This document shows positions 26,001 through 37,894 of a DNA stretch of 64,000 nt, piece by piece. Location: contig NC_053420.1 in NCBI RefSeq assembly GCF_016859285.1, positions 10,927,501 through 10,991,500 on the forward strand. The letters run 5' to 3'. Each line of letters opens with the position of its first letter. Position 1 is the stretch's first letter. Origin of the DNA: Xiphias gladius (lineage: Eukaryota; Chordata; Actinopteri; Istiophoriformes; Xiphiidae). The notes beneath the pieces are model-generated. The model had not been told where the DNA came from. It made no database searches and worked only from the letters and a program-made list of their open reading frames with translations. The position numbers were made by a program, and so were the translations under genes.

Positions 26001-29000
26001 TGATGAAAAGATTGATACTACTCTCACGTCTGTGCAGTACATAAGAAGCTACAGCCAGCGGTCGGTTAGTTTAGCTACTTTCCACCCAACTAGGACATAT
26101 ATTTGTATTTGCACATTACTTGTTAATTTGTAAATGTAATTTTTCATTGCTGGGAATACCATAAATAAGATTTGATTCTGGGGTAGAGGAAGAAACCTCA
26201 GAGATGCATATCGCAAAACCTGGGAAATACAACCAAAGCTATCTGCATGGATAGATACCATTATATCTAAGTCAGAAAAATTTGTTTTTATGTAATATAG
26301 TTGAGCTAACCCTGTAGTCAGCTATATCTGTTCAAAAACAAGACTGGTGTCTGTTAATCTGTTAACGTCCCCCTTGACATCTGATAATACAACAATGTAT
26401 TATCAAATACTAAACACATTAAAATTCTACAGATTTAGTGTATTTCACAATTCCTTTAATTTAGACAGATTTAGCTGCTAAGAGATTTGCCTTAACAAGG
26501 ATATATTGCAAGATCATTCAAAAGCAAACAAAAAAAATAAAAACAAAACACTGTTCCTCAATGACACTGTACCGTGGCTTCCTTGAGGAGACAGAGGCTC
26601 TCACGTCGTTTTACATCAGTCAATCTGTCCACCGCTTTCTGATAGGCCTGCTCAGACTCTAGGGCTTTGTTGCGAAGCTCTGCCCTGTAGTGTGCCACCC
26701 ACAACCTGCAGACATAAAGTAAATTAATAATAGTAAAACACCACTGTGACAACTGACTCAATTATATGGAGACCTGGAGACGCTCATTATTTGTTCTGCA
26801 TCTGGAAGTGTACTCGAAAGAAGAAAAAAAATCAAAAAACACCCTAAGTGTAGTTCATTTTAGCAAGACATATTATATCTGTCTTGAAAGGAAATTGCCC
26901 TATTTGTTAGTTTAAATGATAATTAAGAATATGTAAACATGAGACCTTACAGTCCTGTTTTCAAAGTGTGTCTTAGTTGTCTGAGGTGAGAAGATCCTCT
27001 GGGATACATTTTGCTGGTGATTAGTTGACTTAATGATACACACTGGGAATAGACCACTTCTAACAGACCGCGGTTGCTTGGGGGATGAGAGGAAGGAAGG
27101 AAGAAAAATGAAGAAGGAGGGAAGGAGGACAGATATGTAAGAAAGGTACTAGGAGAGGTGATGGAAAGGAAGAGATGAAAAAAGAATCACAGAAGAAGAA
27201 AAGTGACGCACAGACACAAACCTACCGATAGAGCCTCCATCTGTCTGGCCGACTGAGGGTCCAAACATCAAAAATGCTATCTGCTTCTTCTTCAGTCATA
27301 GCTGAACTCTTCCCCAGCTCTTTTCTGATTTTGTTCTTCATCTTTTTCTTCTGGTCCCGTTGTATCTGCATAGATCAGGACAGGATACACTTTCAACTTT
27401 AGACCCTCAGTTCATTAAGTCGGTACTTTGTTGTTCTTCAATTGAGATGGGATGGTCCGCTCTCTTAGTGTTTCAGCTCAAAATTACCATCAGTAAGTGG
27501 TCGTTTAATTTTTGTCAAGTATGAGGAGGAGCACAATGTAGTGTATTTAACTATGTTAGGGAGAAACTTTGAATGTTTGAAACATCAGTGATGGAGAAGC
27601 GGTATGATAATGGTGCAGCGTTGGTTTCTGAAGCTTCCGCAGGCATTTTAACAAGAGTCGCCACTGGAATCCAGCGTAACTGCTGTGGATTAAAACTGAC
27701 CAAGGCAGCCCTATGCTGCAAACAGGCAAGCTACAAGCATTTCAGAGCCACTTTTCAATCCAACGGGCAATGAGTGGTACTCAAGAGATGTTTTTGCTGG
27801 TGAAGTGTTCCCTTTAAGCAATTAATTTAATTTAATTTAATTGCCTACTTTGCAGGTACCCTGTTGAGTATGTGAGCACTACTAATGTTATGGAGCAATT
27901 TTTTTTTTGAATGGGGGCCCACTCAAGCATGCATGTGTGCAAGCAGGTGACATGAGACACACACCTGCCAATGGCTTCGGGCTATTCCACTGACAGACAG
28001 TTGGTGGCAGTAATGTGCCAAGAAATGATGCAATCCGCCAACAAAGGCAGGGAAGACTGCTATCAAACAAAAAGCATGGATGAAAATAATGCATGTTATA
28101 AAGTCTTCCAAAAAAATTAGCTGTTTCAGATGTTTTGTGTGGAAGGACGTGCATTCAACACATTTGTTAGACCTCAGGGATACAGGTAATGCGTTTTGGT
28201 AAGAAAAAAGAACGTGTTTGTTTACAAAAAACTCCACAGGGTACCTTTAAGTACAGTGCAGCACCTGTAAAGGCATGGTTCTATTGGCCAGCTCTTAGGT
28301 TCACTATAAAAATGCTCTCTTTCAGTGGAGCGCCTCTCAGACCAATTTACCATTGTTCTAAATGAAAGAGTACTTGACCAAGGAATGAAAAAATGATCTC
28401 CACATGGAAAATCCCCTCTTAATTTTACCTCCCATCCTTCCTCGCTCTGCTCAGCCTCGGTTTCAGCTTTATCCAGGTTCATAGCCAGCATCAATCCTTC
28501 CACTACTCTGACAGCCCTCTCCGTGTTTCCCCTCTTTCTGCCATCTCTACCACCTCGGGGACCAATGTCGTCTTCAATAATCCGCTCTGCCTGGATCAGA
28601 TCTGCCTCCTCTGCTATTTCAATGAGGTCCTCTTCATCCAACTCCATCGCTTCCTCTGCTGCTATATCTAACACATTGTAGTAGGAATCAGTATACGAAA
28701 GAGTTCATTCGCCCAGTACAAGAAATGTACAGAATGTTAGTTTTAATTGACAACTCATAAAGCTGCATGGAGCATAACACACGAGAGAAGAAAAGCTCTT
28801 AATACACAGAGAGATGGCATAAGAAGTGGGTGAGGGAACAGACAATATCAGTCCATATTCTGTATATTGTATTTACTGTACATTACATGATAAATGGTAA
28901 AATGTCATGGTTCATATCATTTTTAGTAACTGAAATAGTCTGGCTGATCTGGGGTATGACTATGTATCTTTGTTTAGCTACAAAATCCTGCTACGTCACT

Positions 29001-32000
29001 GAAGTTACATTTTCCATTTCAGCAAATATTTCACAGAAATCCAATTTTTTATTTATTTAAGTGAGGTTATTTCAAAAGTAATTATTCCAAATGAAATCCA
29101 TTTGTCATGTTTTCTCAGCCATTTTTATCAATCTGTAATGGTCTTATGTGTCTGCTGGTTGACAAAGCCTTTGACTTCATTACTTCTTTGATAATGTAAT
29201 GTTTTAACCTAGTCAGTCAACAACATTTTAACTGCATCCCAACAATACCAAGGTGAAACAAATTATAACTGTTATAACTGCTGAGAATAGTCCTAAACTT
29301 GTTTTTTTATTTGCTTGCTTAGAAAATGTAAAAGAGGAAATATTGTGTTGTTAAAATGATCCACTCTGACTAATACAGTTGAAATTTTGAGATGATGTTT
29401 ACACATTGAAAGGAAGCTAATTATCAGATCCTCTTACATGGTTTCAGTGGAGCACCACTTGCAGTAAAAGTCTTACCTTCATTTCTATTTGCGTTCTCTG
29501 TCTCCCTCTGCAGGAAGATGGGGGAACCCAAACCCAACCAATCCATAATCAGACTGGGCTTCTTGTCACTCCAGGTCACGAAACCATCCTGCATCTACAA
29601 ATCATTTCATACACACAAACTGATGAGATTGTCCGGTGTTCTGTCCGGTCTATCTCAGTTTACATATATACATTAAATGTTTATTTTTATTCAGTATGAC
29701 TCACAGGTGGTAGGTGCAGACTGCTCCAATGTCTGTATGAAATGAACTTCTGTAAGTAGTTTTCACGCAGGATGCCTTTCAGAGAACACTCCAGCTTCAT
29801 ACTCTGATTCTCGATCTCCCTCTCCTCCTGACACAGCTGCTTGTAAATCTGTGAAACAGGTTATGAATACAGTGATTAGGTGGAGAAATCACACAAGAAT
29901 GTGTGGTGATATGTTGGAACTTGTGCAGCTGTTTAAAGGGACAAGCATATGAATGTGTGACATAAAGATGACGTACAAAATGTGCAAAACACAAGATCAA
30001 CATGAAAATAATAAAAGCTTTTAGTAGAATGTAATAGGCTAATAGGCTAAGGCTGCTATGCATGTGAGAAATAAATTGTTGATTAGCCTGAAGCACCAAG
30101 TTAAGTTCTAAGAGTCCCACTGTAGGTCAGGTATCATGAGCTCACCTCATTATATGCAACACGCAGGTGAGATGGCAGCGTACTTCTGAAGTTATGTGCG
30201 TGGGTCAGCTCCCTTAGACTGAAACGCTTCAGGATCTCACTGTTGCTGCGGCCTCCTACTCTTACAATGCCCTCTTTCAGAAATGTATGAATACCTTAGA
30301 TTCACAGGCAAAAACAAAAGCACATCACATGCTGTAAAACACAAAGCTTCTTAGTCTTACATCATCCACTCCAGGGCACAAAATTTGCATAATAATAAAA
30401 ATAATAATAGTTAGCTAAGACTTGAAATAGGTAACCTTGGCCCAGTATTGAACATTTCAGCATATAAACAGATGCAACTGCAAGGAATCATTATTTGTAT
30501 TAGGAATAGATGCACCTCTTTTGTTGACAAGAGACCTGAACGTGTTTTTAAATCATTTGCCGAACCACTCAAACAATGTATAAAATATATGTTATTATTA
30601 TGGACTGGCATCACCGCTTACCCTCAAGGAACTGATCCAGGGCATGGTTAGTGTAACACACTACCAGTATTGGACAATTGCCAGATTCATCTCCCCAAAG
30701 ATCCTGATTGGTCAACAGAGCCTGCGCAATCTTAAGACCAACGTAGGTTTTTCCTGAGAAAATGGAGGAAGAAGAATAGCTTAAGTACTTTAGAAGGAAA
30801 TTTTAACTTTGAAATTCTTTGGATTTTGTCATTTTAAAAAAGGTGTAAAATACATTTAACAGTTTCATTCATAAATGAATGATGTCATCCTTCCAACATC
30901 AGCTTTTCAACTCCTTACCGGTGCCAGGAGGTCCCTGTATGATGGCCAGCTCCTTCGTGAGGGCCAGCTTCAAGGCTTTCATCTGAGACTCATCCAGCCC
31001 CAACTCCTCCATTCTCGGCCAGGCCTCTGCCTCCAGGCTGTGAAAGGGCTGCATGCTTTCCTTATAGTCAGGTTCAGCAATAGATGACAGGTTATACATA
31101 TCTCCTCTTTGGAGATAAGCTGGGGGTTGCACATCTGTGCTGCACTCCACAATGTACCTGCAAGTATTATGAATAGGACGAAATTTTTGCAGCTTTAATT
31201 AATAAATCATCATGAATATATTGTTTCCCCAAAAAAGTGGTCGGTTTGTTTTTGTCATTGAACGATAAATGTTAAAAAACGTAGTGTAACGATAGCACAA
31301 GTAGTAACCCCTGAGTGTACTGAATTAAGTCAGGGTGGATTTTATTGCATATGAATCAGTTTTTTTATTTTTTTTTAATTAAAAGGAAGAGTTTTCTATT
31401 TCTTTTTTGCAAAAGTTACACTGTCTTAAGTAAAAGCAACAGGCTTTTGGTTATGATAAATAAATGAGAACAGTGGGATAACTGGAGAATTAATCTCCAA
31501 ATGCCCCCAGCTGACCCAGGGGTGTTAAACCAAGAGCTTCAAGCACAACAAGAGGAAAATTGATAGATGGAATGTGGAAATGTTTTTGATATATAAGCAG
31601 TTTATGCTACTGATAACTCCCATGTTGCAGTTCTGAAGGAAGCACTTTTATGTTGTTTAAATTAGTAATTCAGGAGAGAAAAGTCTGAGACAAATGGCCC
31701 ACAAAGTGTCTCATATCAAACACTAGTTTGCGGTATCTGTGAAGGGAACTGGGAGTGCAGACAATCACAGAACTTTTGAACTCATCCATGCGTGATAGCT
31801 TTTTGGGAATACCACAGCGATATAATTAACTCGTGCCGATGAGGAGTGTGATTGCTGAGCTGGCTTTTTACAATTTCTCCCCCTGCTGCCCTTTGAAAAA
31901 TTTTCAGAGCTTGTTTTTAAAAGTGCTGTGGGATTAAACTGTATTGTAACTATGACCTTGGCAGTAAAATCTGAAACTCCTCTGCAGCACACAAACACAC

Positions 32001-33678
32001 ACACACATACCTCTGGAAGGGCAGGTTGTCCTCCTGCTGGTCCTGTAGGCCCTCTAGGACATACCGATAGGCCTCAAAGTAGGCTGTGGTCTCCACCATG
32101 AGGAACAATTGATCTTTCTGTGGGATACAGTTTGTTTAGTTTAATTCTGCTTGTCTTGATTGTCTAGTTTGTTTAGTGGTGTTCTGTCACTGTACATATG
32201 TTTTAACTGTGACCTGTCTAGGCCTGGTTACCGTACATTAGATCAGTTATGTTTAATGTTGTACATGGTCCCTCACAAATAAAATAAATCAAATAAAAAT
32301 AGTATATCCATTTCATATAAAACCATACTATATGCTGCATGATAGAAACTAATGTACAGCAGCCGTGCTGAAAGCATGTGTAAGCCTGATGGACATCTAA
32401 ATACACTCAGTTACAAGTTTATTATGTACACCTAGCAAAAACTAATGCAGTATAACACAACAGGCCTGCAATAATTACTACCTTTATTAAGGTTATAATT
32501 TTAGGTTTCGTCAAAACCACTTTAGAGAGGTATCAACTTTATGGTCATTTTGGAGCCTGTAGGTTGTGCTGCTCTTGACTTGTGAGGAATTATTCTGGTA
32601 AGTTATTTTAATATTTTGTCCAACCCATTCATATCGGTGAGAGCAGACTAAAGTATAGAGGCTTCTCAGCACAGCATTTTAATTGGGTGCACATAATAAA
32701 CTGCCGACCTAATGTACATTTCTTTGACGGCTTTTGTAGATAAGTGGCTGAAATTAGATCATCATTCTGTCCTCGAAGACAACTGTAGCACAAAATGTAC
32801 TGCCCCACCTGAATGCTGGCCAACTTGAATCTGCTTTCTTCAGTAAAGGTAATCTGGACCTGTCCCTTCTGCAGGTCTTTGGGGTCCCGATCTGACACGG
32901 TGGCAAACAGGAAGCTCTCAAAATTATCACAGGACAGACAGACCAGGGAACCATAGAGCAGCCTCTTGGAATTCTGCCAGTGCACAAACTGTAGGAAGAA
33001 TGGAGGAAATATATAAATAAAAATATAACATATAAAAATATAACAATATCTACAGTATATCTATAATTAAAAATATTATGTTAATATGTATAGTGACACA
33101 AGCTAATATATGTCTTTACGTTTGCTGTTTAAATAGCAAATAACCAGTATATGTTGTAAAGTGTCAATGCCACAATATGTGTTTGACTGGGTAGTCAAAA
33201 GTCATTTTTAACATTGAACTGTTGAAACATCAAACTCCATCTGTAGGCTGACCTTAAGTGGCTGAATGTCAAACTGGACTATGTAGGCAAGGCCAGTCTG
33301 CGTGCACTTCGGCACCACCAGTTGTGTGTCAAAATATACTAGGATATCATCAAAGCGTTTTTTCCTCAGTGGGTTATCAGTCCTTCCTATGTCCATCTGG
33401 TTCCGGAGCAACTGCTGGATCCCCTCACGGAGCGGCCGCACAAAGTCCTCTCTCAACAGCCGGAAGTGCGTGTCAAGGTAGAGGTGGGTGTTCGTGTAGC
33501 GCTGCGAGGTGAGGTTGGGTCTAAGGAAGGGCCTGTGGTCCTGCTGGAACTCCTCAGGAGTTGGGAAGATGGGTATGGTCCTGAAATTTTCCTGCTCTTC
33601 TTCACCTGGATTACAAATAATGGGAGTTTCTATAAAACTATGTGGCTGTTTTTTTGAAACACACCAAAATATGATATA

Positions 33679-33724
<46 letters not shown>

Positions 33725-36700
33725 CTCCGGAAAAAAATATCTCACCACTGCGAAATGATCGTTTTTTCTGATTTTACTATTTATGGTTATGCGTTTGAGT
33801 AAAATGAACATTTGTTTTATTCTATAAACTACTGACAACATTTCTCCCAAATTCCAAATAAAAATATTGTCCTTTAGAGCATTGATTTGCAGAACATGAC
33901 AAATGGTCAAATTAACAAAAAAAGATGCAGTGTTCTCAGACTTCAAATAGTCCAAAGAAAACAAGTTCATAATCATTTTTAAACAACACAATACTCATGT
34001 TTTAACCAAGGAAGAGTTCAGAAATCAATATTTGGTGGACTAGCCTTGATTTTCAATCACAGCTTTCATGCGTCTTGGCATGCTCTCCAACAGTCTTTCA
34101 CATTGCTGTTGGGTGACTTTATGCCACTCCTGGTGCAAAAATTCAAGCAGCTCAGCTTTGTTTGATGGCTTGCGACCATCCATCTTCCTCTTGATCACAT
34201 TCCAGAGGTTTTCAATGGGGTTAAAGTCTGGAGATTGGGCTGGGCATGACAGGGTCTCAATCTGGTGGTCCTTCATACACACCTTGAATGACCTAGCTGT
34301 GTTGCATGGAGCATTTTCCTGCTGGAAAAACCAATCTTCAGAGTTGGGGAAGATTGTCAGAGCAGAAGGAGGCAAGTTTTCTTCCAGGATGACCTTGTAC
34401 GTGGCTGGATTCATGCGTCCTTCGCAAAAACGCATCTGCCAGATTCCAGCCTTGCCGAAGCACCCCCAGATCATCACCGATCCTCCACCAAATTTCACAG
34501 TGGGTGCGAGACACTGTGGCTACTCCAGGTCTCCGTTTAATCATTAGACGGCCAGATGTTGGGCAAAGCTGAAAAAGGGACTCATCAGAGAAAATGACCT
34601 TACTCCTGTCCTCTATAGTCCAATCCTTATGGTCTTTTGCAAACCTCAGCTTGGCTCTTCTTTGCTTCTCACTGATAAATGGGCTTTTTTCTAGCTTTAC
34701 ACGACTTGAGCCCTGCCCCTAGGAGCCTGTTTTGAACCGTTCTCGCCGTGCACTTCACCCCAGCTGCCATTTGCCATTCTTTTTGTAGGTCACTTGATGT
34801 CATCCCACAGTTGCTGAGTGACATTCGAATGAGTTGACGGTCATCCCGGTCAGTGGAGAGTCGTTTTCGCCCTCTGCTAGTCTGTAGCTTTGTTGTCCCC
34901 AATGTCTGCTGCTTGACCTTGTTCTTATGAACCACCGTCTTAGAAATTTTAAGGATCTATCGCTCACTGCCAGTAAAGTCAGAATTGAACCCTTCTTTTC
35001 CCTCACTCAAAACTTGTCTTTTGGCATGGTCAATAGTTATTTTTTGATTCCAATTACTTTTGAGGTACTACTCTTATTGCCATCCAGCTGGTCTTATTGC
35101 AAGACCACAGGGGTTTTTATACTTTTCCTTGTTGAATAAGATTTGGCTCAGGTGATCACCTAATCAGTACTTCATTAAGTAGAATGAGGTGTATTTGTGT
35201 TGGAATTCAATAGACATTGGAATGGAATGGCTGTCATCCATGTAGAGATGCTGATTTCAGAAAAATTTGCAGTGGTCTCTTAATTTTTTTCCAGAGCTAT
35301 GTACATATATATATATATATATATATAAAATTGCGCAGTGTCGGCTTGGGGGCAGAGTATGAAATAAAAATGTTTAAAAACGAAGATCCCTAAGAGGCCA
35401 TTACCTGGGTTATTGCCACCGCTGGGTAGGAGTGCATAGGTGTCCCTGTCTGAGCGCAGGGTTCCCTCCCTGGATCTCTCCTGGAGGTGCCGGACTAGGC
35501 CCTGAAGACCCTCCAAAGCCTCCTCCATTTGATGCTGGATGTCCACTCCCGATGCCCTCAGGCTGTTAATGGAGGCTTGGATCAGCGTCAGTTGCAAAGT
35601 CACTGCCTGAACGGAGCTAGCAGGGAAGACACTGAGCACCTAAGAAGCAAATGTTGAGTGTAGTTGGTTAAAGCATATATTCAACTACAAGGTATTCAAC
35701 TGCTAATTTAAGAGTTGTTAACAGAAAGAAGCACTATAAGGCTAAAATAAATTTCCAATTTTTTTCAAAGAAATAGTGAAAGATGGTTTGTTAAAGGCCT
35801 GAAAAATCTATTTTCTCAGTCAGATTTTTCATTCTTCTTCAGTTCAAAAAGAACTCAGAATTTTGTAAAAATATGCACATTGTTGCTTATTTCACATGAG
35901 AGATTTTTTGTGTTTTTTTCTGTTTCCCATTAGTTTGAAGTGGGTGGGCTTAGCTAGAAAAAGTTGATGTCACAGTTTTTGAGCATTAATCTTGTAGTAT
36001 TTTTCATATTTTCCTTCATTATCCTTCAGGTGAATATACAAAGTGATTGGTTCTTCCATTCACTCCTTCATCTATTTACCTCTGAGAGAATAGCCAGGAT
36101 GTTTTCCAGATGCTGAGGATACTGAGCCCTGCGGAGAGGGTTGAACTCTGACACCATGCCCACCAGATAGTGGGGCAGGATGGTGTGGAAGAAGCCTGAA
36201 TCTTTTATCATCCCAGCCAAGTGCTGCAGAGAGCCTCTGTCTGTCCGGGATTTGAAGGCTTTACTCAGCACCAAGCAGAGGAGTTCCACCAGGTCCTGCC
36301 TCATTTTCGTGTCACGCAGGACCTCTTGTAAGGCAGGGTTAGAGGAGAGGGTAATGGCCACCACAGACGGGTCTTTTTCAGAGAGTTCCTCTAGCGTTTT
36401 ATAGCCCAGGCGACGGCCCTGTGGTGCCCCAACTCTGCCTGTAGAATCTGATCTCCCTCCATTCCAGTCTTGTCTGTCTCTCGAACCATTTCTTCTCTCA
36501 CCCCCTCTACCTCCTCTTCTATCCATACTATATCCTCCTCTCCTTACACCAATTTCTGCCATCCCCCATCTTGCTCCTTCTCTTTCATCTGCACCTTCTC
36601 CTCTATTTCCACCTCTCCCTCTCCCTCCTCCTCTCAGTCTCCCACCTCTTCCTGCATCTGCTGCTCCTCCTCCTCCTCCTCTGCCTCTCCAACGGATCCC

Positions 36701-36972
36701 TTCACCTCCATCTGTCTCCCCCCTTTCTAGCTGTGCTCTTCTTCTGCCCTCTTGTTCTCCCACCCTGTCTCCCTCTGCGCCTCCATGTGTGTTCTCATTT
36801 TGGCCAGTATCATTACCTGAGGGAAAAAAATTATATTCATACAGTCAGACTTTAAACATTAACAGCTTGGTTGCGAGACATGTGCTCAGGGTTTTAATTG
36901 ATTGCTGTCTCATACTGTATAATTACCATTATTAGGTCCTCTTCTCCCATTTATTAAAGTCAGTCTTTCCAT
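20566..36972 (-). CDS. znfx1: ZNFX1, NFX1-type zinc finger-containing protein 1 (complete, 18 coding exons)
   Basis: Superfamily 1 RNA helicase with NF-X1-type zinc fingers. In vertebrates it is interferon-induced, binds double-stranded RNA and signals through MAVS at mitochondria; the nematode homologue works in germ-granule RNA inheritance. Exons (high to low coordinates): 36972-36927, 36816-36080, 35639-35405, 33605-33253, 32988-32809, 32117-32011, 31157-30919, 30753-30622, 30294-30146, 29848-29705, 29594-29477, 28667-28429, 27365-27226, 26705-26573, 25620-25453, 23683-23573, 23354-23259, 23016-20566. All phases match, giving 5778 nt and 1925 aa; human is about 1918 aa. Domains: Arg/Gly-rich N-terminus (about 20-135), alpha-helical region, Walker A GPPGTGKT (628-635), Walker B VIVEEAAE (EE at 1011-1012), GDHQQ (1036-1040), late helicase motifs (about 1186-1238), NF-X1 fingers (about 1297-1567), C-terminal RZ-type finger (about 1854-1893). 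No frameshift or lost core motif was seen. The start was chosen because ATG at 36972 opens a short exon that joins in phase and follows a strong acceptor. Confidence 0.95.
23259..23354 (-). CDS. znfx1: znfx1 coding exon 17
   Basis: 96 nt, residues 1078-1109, [27 protein letters not shown] is helicase motif IV of UPF1-like proteins. Confidence 0.95.
23573..23683 (-). CDS. znfx1: znfx1 coding exon 16
   Basis: 111 nt, residues 1041-1077, [20 protein letters not shown] and FVRLNYQ. Confidence 0.94.
23684..25452 (-). other. znfx1 intron between coding exons 15 and 16
   Basis: 1.77 kb, the largest of the 3'-side introns. No repeat family or extra exon recognised. Confidence 0.7.
25453..25620 (-). 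CDS. znfx1: znfx1 coding exon 15, Walker B and motif III
   Basis: 168 nt, phase 0, residues 985-1040. [12 protein letters not shown], then [14 protein letters not shown] (motif II, with E in place of the usual D, normal for ZNFX1), then ILIGDHQQ (motif III). Confidence 0.96.
26573..26705 (-). CDS. znfx1: znfx1 coding exon 14
   Basis: 133 nt, residues 940-984, a predicted helical arm ([19 protein letters not shown]) preceding motif II. Confidence 0.9.
27226..27365 (-). CDS. znfx1: znfx1 coding exon 13
   Basis: 140 nt, residues 894-940, lysine-rich then [16 protein letters not shown]. An arginine codon is split into the next exon. Confidence 0.88.
27930..28200. repeat. Possible interspersed repeat in a znfx1 intron
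   Basis: Contains ttggtggcagtaatgtgcca and ggcagggaagactgctatca, phrases reminiscent of a dispersed fish repeat. No boundaries found. Confidence 0.25.
28429..28667 (-). CDS. znfx1: znfx1 coding exon 12, acidic insertion
   Basis: 239 nt, residues 814-893. Strongly acidic ([17 protein letters not shown]) then basic and glycine-rich; a poorly conserved linker within the helicase core. Confidence 0.85.
29477..29594 (-). CDS. znfx1: znfx1 coding exon 11
   Basis: 118 nt, residues 775-813, with the conserved [18 protein letters not shown]. Confidence 0.88.
29705..29848 (-). CDS. znfx1: znfx1 coding exon 10
   Basis: 144 nt, phase 0, residues 727-774, a charged helical insertion between helicase motifs. 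Confidence 0.88.
30146..30294 (-). CDS. znfx1: znfx1 coding exon 9
   Basis: 149 nt, residues 677-726. Encodes [20 protein letters not shown], matching the segment after motif Ia in this family. Confidence 0.9.
30622..30753 (-). CDS. znfx1: znfx1 coding exon 8, end of Walker A and motif Ia
   Basis: 132 nt, residues 633-677. Begins with [13 protein letters not shown] and includes [17 protein letters not shown], the motif Ia region of UPF1-like helicases. Confidence 0.95.
30919..31157 (-). CDS. znfx1: znfx1 coding exon 7, Q motif and first part of Walker A
   Basis: 239 nt, residues 553-633. Carries [20 protein letters not shown] followed by IIQGPPGTG. The glycine codon of GPPGTGKT is split by the intron, as in many SF1 helicase genes. 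Confidence 0.95.
32011..32117 (-). CDS. znfx1: znfx1 coding exon 6
   Basis: 107 nt, residues 518-553. Encodes [20 protein letters not shown], nearly identical to the mammalian protein at this point. A short CA-rich tract lies just past the donor. Confidence 0.92.
32403..32623. repeat. Possible interspersed repeat in a znfx1 intron
   Basis: The text gtacacctagcaaaaactaa followed by cagtataacacaacaggcct resembles a short dispersed repeat I associate with teleost genomes. Ends are not defined. Confidence 0.35.
32809..32988 (-). CDS. znfx1: znfx1 coding exon 5
   Basis: 180 nt, phase 0 at both ends, residues 458-517 ([19 protein letters not shown] and onward). Donor CAG|gtgggg. Confidence 0.92.
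33253..33605 (-). CDS. znfx1: znfx1 coding exon 4
   Basis: 353 nt, residues about 340-457. Contains the family-conserved stretch [20 protein letters not shown] ahead of the helicase core. Confidence 0.92.
33679..33721. repeat. (AT)n microsatellite, left of Tc1
   Basis: Pure AT run that provides the left TA flank of the Tc1 copy. Confidence 0.95.
34040..34498 (-). pseudogene. Tc1 transposase, C-terminal fragment
   Basis: 152 aa in frame, starting [18 protein letters not shown] and carrying the last two catalytic positions (E in QQENAPC and E in PIENLW). The upstream half is in another frame, so no full transposase is encoded. Confidence 0.9.
34669..35006 (-). pseudogene. Tc1 transposase, N-terminal fragments
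   Basis: Two overlapping frames carry the DNA-binding half. One includes the helix-turn-helix segment [20 protein letters not shown] and [15 protein letters not shown] frameshift near 34935 and a further break between 34669 and 34498 separate the parts. Confidence 0.8.
35302..35329. repeat. (TA)n microsatellite, right of Tc1
   Basis: Continuation of the same AT tract beyond the transposon's right end. Confidence 0.9.
35405..35639 (-). CDS. znfx1: znfx1 coding exon 3
   Basis: 235 nt, residues 262-339, continuing the helical N-terminal region ([20 protein letters not shown]). The exon ends at ATTACC on the plus strand, and the Tc1 copy lies in the following intron. Confidence 0.9.
36080..36816 (-). 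CDS. znfx1: znfx1 coding exon 2, Arg/Gly-rich N-terminus
   Basis: 737 nt, residues about 16-261. The first half encodes a low-complexity RGG-type region (for example [19 protein letters not shown]), consistent with RNA binding. The second half encodes the conserved helical segment starting [19 protein letters not shown]. The acceptor is ccctcag and the donor gtaaat. Confidence 0.9.
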
Positions 36973-37019
36973 GGTCTTGCGTGTGTTAGTTGTTGAAATT
37001 TAGGCTGGTTGGTTGGTTC
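36927..37019 (-). CDS. znfx1: znfx1 coding exon 1 (start codon exon)
   Basis: The acceptor ttctctttgtcactcag precedes 37019. A 47-nt untranslated stretch leads to ATG at 36972-36970, and the coding part runs to 36927. It encodes [15 protein letters not shown] and ends in phase 1 at a gtaatt donor. Confidence 0.8.
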
Positions 37020-37035
37020 CTGAGTGACAAAGAGA

Positions 37036-37660
37036 AATTAGACAATGAATGCTGTTACAATTGTTAAAGAAAACCTTTCAAACATCATTTGGAACAATAA
37101 ACGTCCAAGAATTAGGCTTTCCTTTTCATATTTACCAAATGACTTAGGTGGATTACAATTACCAAATCTTTTATGGCACTTCTGGTCAGCTGAAAATAGA
37201 GCAAGTATGTTTTACTTTGTTAAGGACCCCCATGCCCCAGCATGGGTAACAATTAAATCCCTGTCCATTATAGTTCCAATAAACTTGTATATGTATTCAA
37301 AAGATAAGAAAAGTTTACTTAAAGAAACTAAAAAACCCTTCCTGTAAAACACAACAATGATTTAGCAGAATGCTCTCACACATATTGGTAAGACACAACA
37401 GTTATCTCAATTTATGCCTGTTTTTGTTAATGATGACTTTCAGCCAGGCAGAGCAGACCCAGGCTTTAAATTTGGGCCCAGCAAAAGTATAGCTAAGGTG
37501 TCTGACCTTTATAACGGAAATACATTTTTGTCATTTGATGAACTTAAAACCACATACGGATTCCTAAAAAGCACTTCTTCAAACATCTTCAGTTCTGAAG
37601 TTTTATTATATCCACGCAGCGCAACAGTTAGGAGCTTACCCCTCTGCCGGTGACTTTACT
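37036..37660 (+). mobile_element. L1-like retrotransposon ORF2 C-terminal fragment, 5' part
   Basis: Plus-strand reading includes IIWNNKRPRIRLSFSYLP, GGLQLPN and later FQPGRADPGFKFG and LSFDELKTTYGF, the pattern at the C-terminal end of fish L1-type ORF2. The frame is interrupted by stops. It lies antisense in znfx1 intron 1. Confidence 0.8.
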
Positions 37661-37894
37661 ATACAATCTGTTCGTAAACAAGACCAGGTCAAAACCTAGC
37701 ATATGGCTGGACAACACTTGATCTGTTTGCTTCTCTCCTACCGTCTGTGCTCACATATACAGTGTTTTAATACAGCTGAATTCCCAATAAAGCTGTTCAC
37801 ATTTACGTGGTTTTTCTGTTTCTGGAACAATTATGAAATAGTGACTGAAAGGCGCCTCAGTAAAACTACATGTTAACCAGAAGTCACTTCCAAG

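Larger units (their letters stand above)
33722..35301 (-). mobile_element. Tc1/mariner transposon, complete length but inactive
   Basis: 1580 bp in the znfx1 intron between coding exons 3 and 4. The ends are inverted repeats (left CAGCTCCGGAAAAAAATAT, right end reading inward CATAGCTCTGGAAAAAAATT), flanked by TA. Minus-strand transposase fragments lie at about 35006-34669 and 34498-34040, including [11 protein letters not shown]. The reading frame is broken at least twice. The second catalytic aspartate, normally in QQDNAPC, is glutamate (QQENAPC), so the copy is dead. The insertion lies inside a TA-dinucleotide microsatellite. Confidence 0.93.
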
